DNA from: Acidobacteriota bacterium
Lineage (GTDB): Bacteria; Acidobacteriota; Holophagae; Acanthopleuribacterales; Acanthopleuribacteraceae
Direction: 5' to 3'
Length of the DNA stretch: 64,000 bases
Assembly (NCBI GenBank): GCA_020439745.1
Contig: JAGQSC010000017.1
Location: 62,001-126,000, forward strand
Shown here piece by piece: positions 17,601 through 25,521 of the stretch; the first letter of the stretch is position 1; every line of letters starts with the position of its first letter. The position numbers and the translations under genes are program-made. The notes below the pieces were generated by a model that made no database searches, was not told the origin of the DNA, and saw only the letters and a program-made list of their open reading frames with translations.

Positions 17601-18417
17601 CTGTGCCCACCCAAAGTTTATGGTCGCTGTCCTCCAAGAGGCACCAGACATGGTTACTAATGGGTGGAAACCACTCGAATTCGTGATCGCTTTGTCGATA
17701 CAGCCCACGCCTAGTGCCAAGCCAAAGCACACGGGTGGCATCTCGTTTCAATGCATGAACGGGCGTCCCTTCAAGCCACGATCCCTTAGGTTCATAGTTG
17801 GCTGCGTCAATGGCCACGACGCCGGATTGAGTACCCACCCACATCGTCCCATCTAAATCACCAAGGAGACTCAGAATATGCGCTTCAGATGATGGCAAAG
17901 GGACTTGTTTCAATTGATGGGATTCAATCACATGCAGGCCACCACGTTCGGAGCCTATCCACAATCGGCCGCGCCAATCCAATTCCAAAGCTGTGATTAG
18001 ACTATCGCCCAAATGTCCGTCTACAAATGCTGAAACCTCTGCAAAGGTCTGGCTCGCCTGATCGAAGCGAAACAGTCCGTTTCGCGTGCCCACCCAGAGC
18101 ATACCCTCCGTATCGATCATCAATGCATTGACGAAATCATTGGTGAGTGTGCCAACCACGTCGGGATCTGATCGAAAAATCTTAAAACTGACGCCATCAT
18201 GAAGGTTCAGGCCGTCTTGGCTGCCAAACCACAAGAATCCGTCGTTGTCTTGGGCCATGGCATAGATGTCACTTTGTGACAGGCCTTCGTTCACGGACAA
18301 CCGCTGGAATCGATAGTGGACGCGTTGGGCAGAACATACGCATACCACCGATATGATGGTCAGCACACGAAGCCATGACACAGCGGATCCCATATGTGGT
18401 TCCAATTGAATATTCAC
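14650..18417 (-). CDS. Giant propeller-sensor histidine kinase
   Basis: A 1255-residue protein. After a signal peptide come about fourteen two-component-regulator propeller repeats (for example FLWFGSQDGLNLHDG, MLWVGTRNGLFRFD, QLWVGTNNGLARMD, LIWITTNHGLSRLN), making two seven-bladed periplasmic propellers, then a Y_Y_Y domain (AYRMAGVHQDWIEGD...TRLSQGSYDFQVKAANKDGIWS), one membrane helix (~795-815), a PAS domain (~845-965), a coiled coil, and a kinase core. The H box is GVLHNIGNILNS (His994), and the ATPase has NIIKNARDAM, DNGCGI and GHGFGLHTCANAL. There is no receiver or output domain, and no response regulator gene next to it. By analogy with Bacteroides hybrid systems it could sense glycans or breakdown products; this is inferred. 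Confidence 0.9.
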   Translation of the reverse strand: MNIQLEPHMGSAVSWLRVLTIISVVCVCSAQRVHYRFQRLSVNEGLSQSDIYAMAQDNDGFLWFGSQDGLNLHDGVSFKIFRSDPDVVGTLTNDFVNALMIDTEGMLWVGTRNGLFRFDQASQTFAEVSAFVDGHLGDSLITALELDWRGRLWIGSERGGLHVIESHQLKQVPLPSSEAHILSLLGDLDGTMWVGTQSGVVAIDAANYEPKGSWLEGTPVHALKRDATRVLWLGTRRGLYRQSDHEFEWFPPISNHVWCLLEDSDHKLWVGTESGLWVLNSDRTNYDLLTHNPHNQSSLGNADVRAMMQDRTGVIWIATRGTGINKLAQPTPWFRHYVADVNQKQNLNDSLVWEIFESRDGLVWIGTKTGGLNVVDPKTDHFTHYQHDPNNPASIGSDWVFAVEEDRLGFIWVGTSGGGLNRLNRATGTFDRWIHVPDDPNSLPNDRVFALLEDRYGQLWVGTNNGLARMDENRRSMQVFLPDPNDSNAIKHNQIRSLYEDHKGDIWVGTTRGGVSVLSAEGRPTRHFQHHENDPNSLANDWVLCVLEDSSGRVWIGTDGGLNRLETSGSMRRYRVKDGLPNEVIYGLLEDERGLIWITTNHGLSRLNPNDDSFRNLDVQDGLLSNEFNQGSYHKAANGDLLVGGIGGITRFTPHLVTLDHRPPQVALTNLLISNKPVPISTADHPTPLSKHIQSMDAITLSYRETMFAIEFAALHYTAPERNRYAYRMAGVHQDWIEGDAKHRVATFTRLSQGSYDFQVKAANKDGIWSEPISLRVKILPPPWQTWWAYLTYAAVLLLASALFIRFRLQKEAERRAFQKSLATREERLRLALGGSGDELWDWNLQTGEVARINPLKGIHRPSKLDGPKDAPSDTRVHPEDSHILLNALQAHLSGQAEDFEAVYRIQADSGEWLWLRAHGQIVERDGSGQATRVAGTTTDITANKCAEEELRRLNEELEERVEKRTSDLRDAQSRLIDVAHRAGMAEVAAGVLHNIGNILNSVNISTEVLYERLNSSKVHDLIRIEGLLASHRQNLAQFFTEHPKGKLIPEYLDTLLPGLKTEHGRLTQEVEELREAIRMMTDVIHTQQSYATAGLYTENTDVTEIVDDALKLMQTSLHKRGIQVIRQFQANPKGNVPRVKLVHVLTNIIKNARDAMADVEHPQLTIRVSQPSKDQAAIAVRDNGCGIESDHLKRIFVHGFTTKRDGHGFGLHTCANALTEMGGSLEAYSDGQGKGSTFTLLFPLDVPLTEPTTH

Positions 18418-18472
18418 TCAAACTTAAGCAATTACGGCCGATTTGTCGAGCCATTGATAAGGCATTCGCCAC

Positions 18473-19393
18473 TTAGAAGTCTTCGGAGAACTTAAATTTG
18501 TCCAATTCTCGCTTCAGGCTGCGGAAAAAAAGTGCGGGTGCCACCCAGGTGTAGGCGCATAAGCCGAGCCATATCAATTGCCCTAGACCTCGGGCGCTTG
18601 CCAGTTCATGATAGGCCAAATATCCGTCCACCATTCGAAAAAACGCATAGGCTACGACCAGGATCAATATGGCTCGATTTGCGCCGTAACGGCTGATCCA
18701 ACTCTGAAATCGCCACCACGCTCCTAAGAACCAGTTTCGACGGGTTTTGATGGCAATGAGTAACCGCTGCCCCTGACGGTGTTCTGCGTTTTCGATCAAT
18801 ATCGATCGGGCAATGGACTCTGCCAATTCGGTTTCGCCGCGGCTCAGGTGGATCAAGCCCATTAGTGCCAGTCCATCGGCATGGTCTGACTGTTGTTCAA
18901 GGACCGTCTTGGCAACCTCTTCTGCTTTGTTCCAGTCGCCATTTTGAAACAGGTTCTCAGCCAAATCCGTCCGTACATCGATGTTATCTGGATCCATGCT
19001 CAGCGCACGTTCCAGATGCACCATGGCCTCCTTGTGTCGATCCTGTAACTGGCACAATTGTGCGCGCATTTGGTGGCTGTGTGGCAGAGCGGGCTCTAAC
19101 GCCTCAAGTTCATTAATGCGTTGAGAGACCTGGTTGAATTTGCGTCGCAGCAGCAGTGTTTGAATTTCGACAATTCGGCCCATTACCTGGTTGGGGTCCA
19201 GTTGCAGTGCCAATTTGGCTTCGTGCGCCGCTGCGTGCGTTCGCTCTTGAGCCAACAGCACGGCTGCCAGCAAAGCGTGGGCCTCGGCTTGTTCTGGGTC
19301 CTCGGTTAAAGCCTGTTTCAGGCGATGGATGGCCGCATCGGGATTGCCCGCTCGCAACAGATGTTCTGCTTCAAAAATCAGTCGGGTAGTCAT
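18473..19393 (-). CDS. TPR protein with C-terminal membrane helices
   Basis: A 306-residue protein. Residues ~1-195 contain about five tetratricopeptide repeats (AEHLLRAGNPDAAIHRLKQALTEDPEQAEAHALLAAVLL; HLERALSMDPDNIDVRTDLAENLFQNGDWNKAEEVAKTVL). Residues ~235-295 hold two membrane helices, followed by a charged tail (LKRELDKFKFSEDF). There is no signal peptide, so the TPR part is cytoplasmic. It is the third gene of an operon with the AAA ATPase and the small membrane protein, 4 bp after the latter. It probably acts as a scaffold that recruits the ATPase or its substrate to the membrane. Confidence 0.8.
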   Translation of the reverse strand: MTTRLIFEAEHLLRAGNPDAAIHRLKQALTEDPEQAEAHALLAAVLLAQERTHAAAHEAKLALQLDPNQVMGRIVEIQTLLLRRKFNQVSQRINELEALEPALPHSHQMRAQLCQLQDRHKEAMVHLERALSMDPDNIDVRTDLAENLFQNGDWNKAEEVAKTVLEQQSDHADGLALMGLIHLSRGETELAESIARSILIENAEHRQGQRLLIAIKTRRNWFLGAWWRFQSWISRYGANRAILILVVAYAFFRMVDGYLAYHELASARGLGQLIWLGLCAYTWVAPALFFRSLKRELDKFKFSEDF

Positions 19394-19397
19394 TATG

Positions 19398-19865
19398 TCA
19401 ACGCCCGAATACAGCCACGATGAATGCGGGTGCTACGTGCGCTATTTTTTGGCTGACGAAGTAGCTGACGACGACCGCAAACAAGCCGTTGCGTAGCTTG
19501 CCGCCCGTGTACTGGAACAACTCGATGGTTCGGGTCTGAGTGGTGAAGATCCAGTAGGATACAGTGATGATCCAGATGTCCTTGGTGATCAAAAAAACCC
19601 AGCGGCCCACATCCGATGTAAGGAGTTTGCTATGCTCCGCGAATATGATGGCAAACAGGATCACCACGCTGCATAGCCATCCAATGATTACGGCCGTCAA
19701 CTCACGCCACTTGGTGGGGGAGCCTACGGCGAATCCGTTGAACGCAAACCAGGGCCAAGCCAACCAGGTACCGGCGAACATCACGCCGAACAGAGGCCAT
19801 AGCGGATGAACGGCCAGGTGCGCCAGGCCGGATGGTTTGGGTTCGTCAGCGATGTGATAGGTCAT
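19398..19865 (-). CDS. Four-helix membrane protein of unknown function
   Basis: A 155-residue protein with about four hydrophobic helices (HPLWPLFGVMFAGTWLAWPWFAFN; LTAVIIGWLCSVVILFAIIFAEH; WVFLITKDIWIITVSYWIFTT; GLFAVVVSYFVSQKIAHVAPAFIVAVFG). It is not recognised. Its start overlaps the stop of the AAA ATPase gene (ATGA), and its stop is 4 bp from the TPR gene, so the three proteins are very likely made in step and act together at the inner membrane. Confidence 0.7.
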   Translation of the reverse strand: MTYHIADEPKPSGLAHLAVHPLWPLFGVMFAGTWLAWPWFAFNGFAVGSPTKWRELTAVIIGWLCSVVILFAIIFAEHSKLLTSDVGRWVFLITKDIWIITVSYWIFTTQTRTIELFQYTGGKLRNGLFAVVVSYFVSQKIAHVAPAFIVAVFGR

Positions 19866-21193
19866 TTGCCGTGTTTCTGGATGAAGGCGAGAACGTCGTC
19901 ATATTGGCCCCCTTCGTTCGCATAGCGCGCATAGTTTCGCGCCGTGTTCAACCATTCCACCGTGGTGGACTTCACTTCGCCGGTGGCACGTATGAGGTGG
20001 GCCTGACCGATATCCACCTCTTTTCCAGCATCCAGAGAGGCATCAATCGCCATATCTGCTGCGGTCTCGACGATCTGTTCCAGGTCAGCGCCCGAGTAGC
20101 CCGATGTTTTCTGAGCGATGATGTCCAGGCGAACGTCCGCTTCTTGGGGTCGTCCCATCATATGGATCTCGAGGATGGCACGGCGTGCCTCTCGATCAGG
20201 GGGTGGTATGAACACAACCCGGTCAAATCGGCCCGGTCTGCGAAAAGCGGGATCAACGGCCCAAGGCACGTTGGTGGCACCCATCAATAGGATTCCCTCA
20301 TTGTGACTAGACATGCTGTCCATTTCGGCAAGGAATTGACTGACCAATTTGGAGGAAGTCGATTCGCGGGTGTACTGGCGTTTGCCCGCAAGCGCTTCGA
20401 TTTCGTCGAAGAAGAGTACGGCCGGCTTGTGATTTCGTGCATTCTCAAAGAGCGCATGCAGCTTGCTCTCTGACTCTCCGATGTACATGTCCAACACATC
20501 GTTGATGGCCACGTTAAAAAACGAGGCGCGACATTCGCCTGCCGTTGCTCGAGCCAATAGTGTTTTGCCACATCCCGGAGGTCCGTAAAGTAGAATGCCT
20601 CCGCCAACCCTTTTTTTGAATTTCACGAACAGAGAAGGTTTTTCAAAAGGCGTGATGATACGCTTGCGAATCTGCTTTTTGACATCTTCCAGCCCGCCCA
20701 CATCCTCAAATACAACCCGACGTTGATCGGGTTCCAAGAGCCGTCGGATCTCGGTCTCATCCGTTTGATCATTGGAAAAAACCCTAAGTTTAGTCCCTGC
20801 TACTTCGCGCTCTCGAGGCGAAACGGATCCCCATGTATCTGGATCTTCCAAGGTGGGGTTGGCCTCAACCGCCTCTCGGTAGCGATCTTTGGCCGCCTCT
20901 GCCTGATCCAAGGCTTTCAGCGCAAGGGCCTGCTCCAATTTGAGTTCTGCGGTGTCGAGTGTACAGTGATCCATGAGGATTTGGTGTTCACCGATGCGAT
21001 TAAGTAGTTTGGCTAGAACCAATTGCGTCTTCGCATCTGCGATGTTCAAGTCGATATCTTTACGCGTCAGCAGAGCTCTTGCCTCGGGCCAGGCTTCCTC
21101 GCGCAGGCAGGTCTCAAGAACGAGTCCTAAAAGTGGTGCATTATCGGGCGAAGCGTTTAAGGCTGTAATCAAGCCGTCAATGGTTCGTGTCAT
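19862..21193 (-). CDS. AAA+ ATPase (Cdc48/katanin-like) with helical N-terminal region
   Basis: A 443-residue protein. The first ~150 residues are TPR-like helices (LAKLLNRIGEHQILMDHC; ALALKALDQAEAAKDRYREAVEANPTLEDP). Then comes a single classical AAA module: DVGGLEDVKKQIRKRI, Walker A YGPPGCGKTLLARA (~200-210), Walker B AVLFFDEIEAL (~256), sensor 1 GATNVPWAVD, the arginine-finger region RRPGRFDRVVFIP and a C-terminal lid (TSGYSGADLEQIVETAADMA). There is no zinc-protease domain, so it is not FtsH. The start at 21193 is preceded by TTGGGGG; a start 8 codons earlier is less likely. It heads the operon with two membrane proteins. Role inferred as a membrane-linked remodelling ATPase. Confidence 0.88.
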   Translation of the reverse strand: MTRTIDGLITALNASPDNAPLLGLVLETCLREEAWPEARALLTRKDIDLNIADAKTQLVLAKLLNRIGEHQILMDHCTLDTAELKLEQALALKALDQAEAAKDRYREAVEANPTLEDPDTWGSVSPREREVAGTKLRVFSNDQTDETEIRRLLEPDQRRVVFEDVGGLEDVKKQIRKRIITPFEKPSLFVKFKKRVGGGILLYGPPGCGKTLLARATAGECRASFFNVAINDVLDMYIGESESKLHALFENARNHKPAVLFFDEIEALAGKRQYTRESTSSKLVSQFLAEMDSMSSHNEGILLMGATNVPWAVDPAFRRPGRFDRVVFIPPPDREARRAILEIHMMGRPQEADVRLDIIAQKTSGYSGADLEQIVETAADMAIDASLDAGKEVDIGQAHLIRATGEVKSTTVEWLNTARNYARYANEGGQYDDVLAFIQKHGK

Positions 21194-21298
21194 GTTCGGG
21201 CCCCCAAGCCTGCACACTGTAGCAGAAAACGAGGGATGTAAACTTTTTTGCGCCAGTCAACGACATAACATGTACATGAACGTTTTTGGAGGCTCTCA

Positions 21299-21715
21299 AT
21301 GTGGATAATGTGGTTGCTCATGATGGGTGGTCCTGGTGTAACGATCTACGTATCTCAAGACGTTGATCAAGACGAAGTGGCCGATGTGGTTGCTGATGCC
21401 ATGGATGACATATTCGATGAGTTTGAAGATGCACTTAACGAGATGCGTCGCGAATTATCTGATGCTATGGAAGAAATTGAAGATTTGGATGTGTCGGCCC
21501 TGAATCAGGAAGTGGCTGATGCACTGGATGAACTGGATGCAAACGACCTCGACGAGGTTCGGGCTGAGCTGGAGGCAGCGATGCAAGAGATAGCCCAAGT
21601 TCGGGCGGATTTGAGCCAGCTACCGTTGCTGGATATTCAGCGCGCCATTGAAGATTCTTTGAGTGAACTGCGCACGATCACTGAAGATCTGCGTATCGAA
21701 GGCACGGTTTATTGA
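21299..21715 (+). CDS. Exported acidic coiled-coil protein
   Basis: A 138-residue protein. After a short uncharged hydrophobic leader (MWIMWLLMMGG) almost the whole protein is an acidic heptad-rich coiled coil: VADAMDDIFDEFEDALNEMR, DALDELDANDLDEVRAELE, with very many Asp and Glu and few Lys. The closing segment (IQRAIEDSLSELRTITEDLRIEG) is also helical. TTGGAGG precedes the ATG. It is divergent from the AAA ATPase gene. It is not recognised; it could be a periplasmic spacer, a metal (Ca) buffer, or part of a complex with the neighbouring operon. Confidence 0.65.
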   Translation: MWIMWLLMMGGPGVTIYVSQDVDQDEVADVVADAMDDIFDEFEDALNEMRRELSDAMEEIEDLDVSALNQEVADALDELDANDLDEVRAELEAAMQEIAQVRADLSQLPLLDIQRAIEDSLSELRTITEDLRIEGTVY

Positions 21716-21782
21716 ATTAACTTAATGACCTCCGTTTTCGTATGCATTTGCTGATGCCGACGATCAGAACAGGATAACTTCG

Positions 21783-21840
21783 CAACTTTTTAGGACCAGA
21801 TCTGCGCCTTTGATGATTGCCGTTCTGGTCCCTTAAGTTG
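21783..21840. repeat. Imperfect 18-bp inverted repeat in the gap before the PQQ genes
   Basis: CAACTT (21783-21788) plus GGACCAGA (21793-21800) pair with TCTGGTCC (21824-21831) plus AAGTTG (21835-21840), with a 23-base loop. Pairing covers 14 of about 18 positions. There is no T-run after the stem, so it is not a convincing terminator; it may be an operator or a folded RNA leader for the genes from 21911. Nothing else stands out in 21716-21910. Confidence 0.45.
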
Positions 21841-21910
21841 AACTGCACTGCCGTCGACATCCCTAAAGCAAGGTAGAATAGCGAATCGCTTCACTCTAGG
21901 GAGGTCATAG

Positions 21911-24103
21911 ATGCACAGATTGGTGTGGTTTTTTGTCGCGGCAGTTTTGAGTGTGGCTGGTGATTGGACCCATTGGCGTGGGCCTCAGCAGAATGGCTTT
22001 GCCAAAGCAGAATCTCTTCCCGAGACATGGTCGGCAGAGGGTGAGAACTTGTTGTGGAAAGCGCCTTACGGAACGCGATCGGCTCCGGTTGTCCATAATG
22101 GGCGTGTGTTCATGATCAACGCGGCTGGTGAGGGCGAGCGGCTCCAGGAACGCGTGGTCGCCCTCGATTTGGAAAGCGGAAAGTTAATTTGGGAACATCG
22201 TTTTAACGTTTTTCTGACTGATATTGTCGCTCACAGGTTGGGCTGGGCCAATCCCTGCGTGGATCCCGAGACCGGATATGTTTTTGCCCATGGCGTTCAA
22301 GGCCTATTCTTTTGTTTCGATCGCGATGGCAAGATCATCTGGCACCGCTCATTGACCGAAGAGTTTGGTCGCGTTTCGGGTTATGGTGGGCGGACCCATT
22401 CACCGATTGTGTATGGTGACCTTGTCATCGTCAGCTTCCTCAATTCAAGCTGGGGTCCTCAAGGCAAGGGCCTACATCGCTATTTGGCGATGAACAAGAA
22501 TACCGGTGAGGTCGTGTGGTGGACCGCTGCGGACGGAACGCCTTTGGATACGACCTATTCCACACCCGTCATTGCGACCATTCAAGGCGTGGACTTGTTG
22601 ATTGCTGGCGCTGCAGATGGAACCGTTCAGGCATTTAAGGCCGCTACAGGTGAACCTGTTTGGAAGTTTGTGCTTTCCAAGCGCGGACTCAATACCTCAG
22701 TTGTCGTGATGGGTCACAACGTTTACGCCGCACATTCCGAAGAAAATATCGACACTTCGGTGATGGGGCGCTTGGTATGCATTGATGCAACTGGCAAAGG
22801 TGATGTGACTGCGACTCATGAACGCTGGCGTATTGACGGGTTGGGGGATGGCTACGCGTCTTTGGCGCTGGGTGACGGAATGTTGTTTGCCTGTGACAAC
22901 GCCGCCAATTTGTATGCGATTGACCCTGACAGTGGCCAGCAGTTCTGGCAATTTAATTATGGCAACGCGGCCAAAGGCTCCCCGGTTTACGGTGACGGAA
23001 AGATTTACGTAGGCGAGGAAGCCGGAAAGTGGCACGTGCTTCAAGTCGACAAAAAGGGTTGCCGAGAATTGGATAACGATGCTTTTCACCTTGAAAACGG
23101 TGCACCGATCGAAATACACGCATCTCCTGCCATCGTGGACGGTCGCGTGTTACTACCGAACCGAACCGAACTGTTTTGCATCGGAAAGGGCAAAAAACAA
23201 GAAAGTGAAACCATGCCTTCGCTGGTAAGCAAAGGTGAAGTGGGACCGCCCACGCATTTGCAAGTGGTTCCTGCTGAAACTGTGCTTTCGGTGGGCGAGA
23301 AGCAAACATTCCATGCGCGCCAATTTGATGCGAATGGCCATTTGATAGGAGAAGTAGATGCGACTTGGTCCGTCAAAGGTCTTCCAGGTAGTGTCGAAGC
23401 AGGCGCGTATACGGCCACTGGCGGTATGTCTGCCGGTATGGTGATAGCCAAAGTGGGTGAGATGAGCGCTGAGGCCCGAGTTCGAGTGGTTCCGGCACTT
23501 CCATATCATCAGGACTTTGAGAGCTTACCCGTGGATGGGAATCCGTCTGGGTGGATCACGTCCAAAATGAAGACTGCGGTCACGGACGTTAACGGCAATA
23601 AGGTCTTGCGGAAGCTAGCCGATAAACCCGACCCAAAGTTCGCTCGGCTGCGTTCCTACATCATGCCACCCATACCCGGCAACTACACCGTGCAAGCCGA
23701 TATGAGCGGCGCCAAGAAAAAGCGTTTTTATCCCGATATGGGGTTGATTCATTCGGGCTACATGTTGATTTTGATGGGCACGACGCGATCACCTGTCGTG
23801 AGATTGGTGACCTGGGACCCCATACCGAGACTACAGGTTGATGTGCCTTTCGACTGGAAACCTGACATGTGGTATACCGCCAAGCTTTCAATTGACCATC
23901 ATGCAGACGGAACCGCAACGGTTCACGGCAAGGTTTGGCCTCAAGGTGAAGCGGAACCGGAGGCATGGACCGTCGAAATGACCGACCCCATTGCAAGGGC
24001 CGACGGAAGTCCTGGCCTTTATGCCTACTCGGTAGGTATTTCGGAAAATTCACCTGGAACCGAAGTGTTCTTTGACAACGTGAAAGTGTTTCAGAATCCA
24101 TGA
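21911..24103 (+). CDS. Secreted PQQ-type beta-propeller with C-terminal jelly-roll domain
   Basis: A 730-residue protein with a signal peptide (MHRLVWFFVAAVLSVAG). Residues ~18-430 form a PQQ-like (BamB/quinoprotein-like) propeller with repeats such as DWTHWRGPQQNGFAKAESLP, RVVALDLESGKLIWEHRF, AFKAATGEPVWKFVL, LYAIDPDSGQQFWQF. From ~460 an Ig-like domain follows (VVPAETVLSVGEKQTFHARQFD), and from ~535 a LamG-like region (YHQDFESLPVDGNPSGWI ... GLYAYSVGISENSPGTEVFFDNVKVF). The Trp-docking positions of the propeller are kept, but no quinone-binding Cys pair or catalytic Asp of alcohol dehydrogenases is clear, so it is likely a binding or scaffold protein. It is followed at 12 bp by a second, shorter propeller. 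Confidence 0.85.
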   Translation: MHRLVWFFVAAVLSVAGDWTHWRGPQQNGFAKAESLPETWSAEGENLLWKAPYGTRSAPVVHNGRVFMINAAGEGERLQERVVALDLESGKLIWEHRFNVFLTDIVAHRLGWANPCVDPETGYVFAHGVQGLFFCFDRDGKIIWHRSLTEEFGRVSGYGGRTHSPIVYGDLVIVSFLNSSWGPQGKGLHRYLAMNKNTGEVVWWTAADGTPLDTTYSTPVIATIQGVDLLIAGAADGTVQAFKAATGEPVWKFVLSKRGLNTSVVVMGHNVYAAHSEENIDTSVMGRLVCIDATGKGDVTATHERWRIDGLGDGYASLALGDGMLFACDNAANLYAIDPDSGQQFWQFNYGNAAKGSPVYGDGKIYVGEEAGKWHVLQVDKKGCRELDNDAFHLENGAPIEIHASPAIVDGRVLLPNRTELFCIGKGKKQESETMPSLVSKGEVGPPTHLQVVPAETVLSVGEKQTFHARQFDANGHLIGEVDATWSVKGLPGSVEAGAYTATGGMSAGMVIAKVGEMSAEARVRVVPALPYHQDFESLPVDGNPSGWITSKMKTAVTDVNGNKVLRKLADKPDPKFARLRSYIMPPIPGNYTVQADMSGAKKKRFYPDMGLIHSGYMLILMGTTRSPVVRLVTWDPIPRLQVDVPFDWKPDMWYTAKLSIDHHADGTATVHGKVWPQGEAEPEAWTVEMTDPIARADGSPGLYAYSVGISENSPGTEVFFDNVKVFQNP

Positions 24104-24114
24104 GGAGATCGACA

Positions 24115-25521
24115 ATGATTAGATTATTGGTTTTTTGTCCGTTGGTGGCTATGGCCGGAGACTGGCCAACCTGGGGTGGTAACAACCAACGCAACATGGT
24201 CAACCAGACGGAAAAGAACATGCCTATCACTTGGGATGTAGAAAGCGGGACTGGGATCAAATGGACCGCAGATTTGGGATCTCAGAGCTACGGAAACCCT
24301 GTGATTTACAAGGGAAAGATACTGGTTGGCACCAACAATGAGGGCCTTCGTGACCCAGAGGTAGCTGGCGACAAAGGCAACGTCATGTGTTTCAGTGAGG
24401 CGGATGGCAGCTTTCTCTGGCAAGCCATACATGACAAGTTGAGTGCGGGCAGGGTTAACGATTGGCCTCTCCAAGGTGTCTGTTCCACGCCATTCATGGA
24501 TGGTGACCGAGCTTACTATGTGTCCAATCGATGTGAATTGGTATGTGTTGATCTGGAAGGCTTCGCGGATGGTGAGAACGACGGACCCTACACCCAGGAG
24601 AAGTACACGGGTAAACAACATGCCGATATCGTTTGGGTTTACGACATGATCGAAGAGCTCGGCGTGTTTCCTCATAACCTGGCCACATCCTCACCCGCCT
24701 TGGAAGATGGTGTGATCTATTTGGTGACCGGGAATGGTGTGGATGAAGGTCACTTGAATCTCCCTTCGCCACGGTCTCCCAGTTTCATCGCTGTCGATGC
24801 AAAAACCGGCGAATTGAAATGGGAATATGGTGATTTGGGGACCATCCTCCATGGGCAATGGTCCACGCCATCATTTGGGGTGTTGGGCGGTAAGAAGCAA
24901 GCCGTATTCCCCGGTGGTGACGGTTGGGTGTACGCGTTGAATCCCGATGACGGGAAACTGTTGTGGAAGTTTGACTGCAACCCCAAGGACTCCAAATGGG
25001 AGCTGGGCGGATTTGGTACGCGTAACAATCTGATTTCGACGCCCGTTATTTTTGATAACCAGGTGTTCATTGGAGTAGGGCAAGATCCCGAACACGGAAC
25101 GGGTATTGGACATTTCTATGCCATTGATGGCACGAAGACCGGTGACGTGACGGCCACAGCCGCTAAGTGGCATCGCGGTAACGACGACTTTGGACGTACC
25201 ATGTCAACTGCTGCGATTGCCGATGGTCTGCTGTATATCACGGATCTGGACGGCTTCTTGTACTGCCTGGATGTAAAGACCGGCAATTTGTTTTGGAAGC
25301 ACGATCTCTTTTCAGCCGTTTGGGGTTCTCCTGTCATCATCGACGGCAAAGTCTACATCGGTGATGAAGATGGTGACGTCTGTATCCTGAAACACAGCAA
25401 AGAGCTGAAAGTGCTGAATGAAATCAACATGGGTTCCGCCGTGTACACCACGCCTTCAGCCGCCAATGGCGTGTTGTACATCGCAACGCGCAACAAGCTA
25501 TTTGCCATAACGGGTGGCTGA
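24115..25521 (+). CDS. Secreted PQQ-type beta-propeller protein
   Basis: A 468-residue protein with a signal peptide (MIRLLVFCPLVAMAG) and an eight-bladed quinoprotein-like propeller: DWPTWGGNNQRNMVNQTE, VMCFSEADGSFLWQAIHD, FIAVDAKTGELKWEYGD, VYALNPDDGKLLWKFD, LYCLDVKTGNLFWKHDL, VCILKHSKELKVLNE. I place the start at 24115, after TGAGGAG; an in-frame ATG at 24100 overlaps the previous stop but lacks a ribosome site. It is a shorter relative of the upstream propeller without the extra C-terminal domains. It overlaps the HupE-like gene by 8 bp. Outer surface or periplasmic role; enzymatic activity uncertain. Confidence 0.85.
   Translation: MIRLLVFCPLVAMAGDWPTWGGNNQRNMVNQTEKNMPITWDVESGTGIKWTADLGSQSYGNPVIYKGKILVGTNNEGLRDPEVAGDKGNVMCFSEADGSFLWQAIHDKLSAGRVNDWPLQGVCSTPFMDGDRAYYVSNRCELVCVDLEGFADGENDGPYTQEKYTGKQHADIVWVYDMIEELGVFPHNLATSSPALEDGVIYLVTGNGVDEGHLNLPSPRSPSFIAVDAKTGELKWEYGDLGTILHGQWSTPSFGVLGGKKQAVFPGGDGWVYALNPDDGKLLWKFDCNPKDSKWELGGFGTRNNLISTPVIFDNQVFIGVGQDPEHGTGIGHFYAIDGTKTGDVTATAAKWHRGNDDFGRTMSTAAIADGLLYITDLDGFLYCLDVKTGNLFWKHDLFSAVWGSPVIIDGKVYIGDEDGDVCILKHSKELKVLNEINMGSAVYTTPSAANGVLYIATRNKLFAITGG

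Noticed and set aside
17113-17856. 247-codon plus-strand frame inside the giant kinase
   Set aside because: Lies opposite the propeller repeats; the minus-strand repeat pattern (W-V-G-T-x-x-G-L) is unambiguous. The long antisense frame results from the repeated codons.
23661-24675. Two long minus-strand frames (199 and 183 codons) over the PQQ genes
   Set aside because: Antisense to clear propeller repeats and without ribosome sites or recognisable content.
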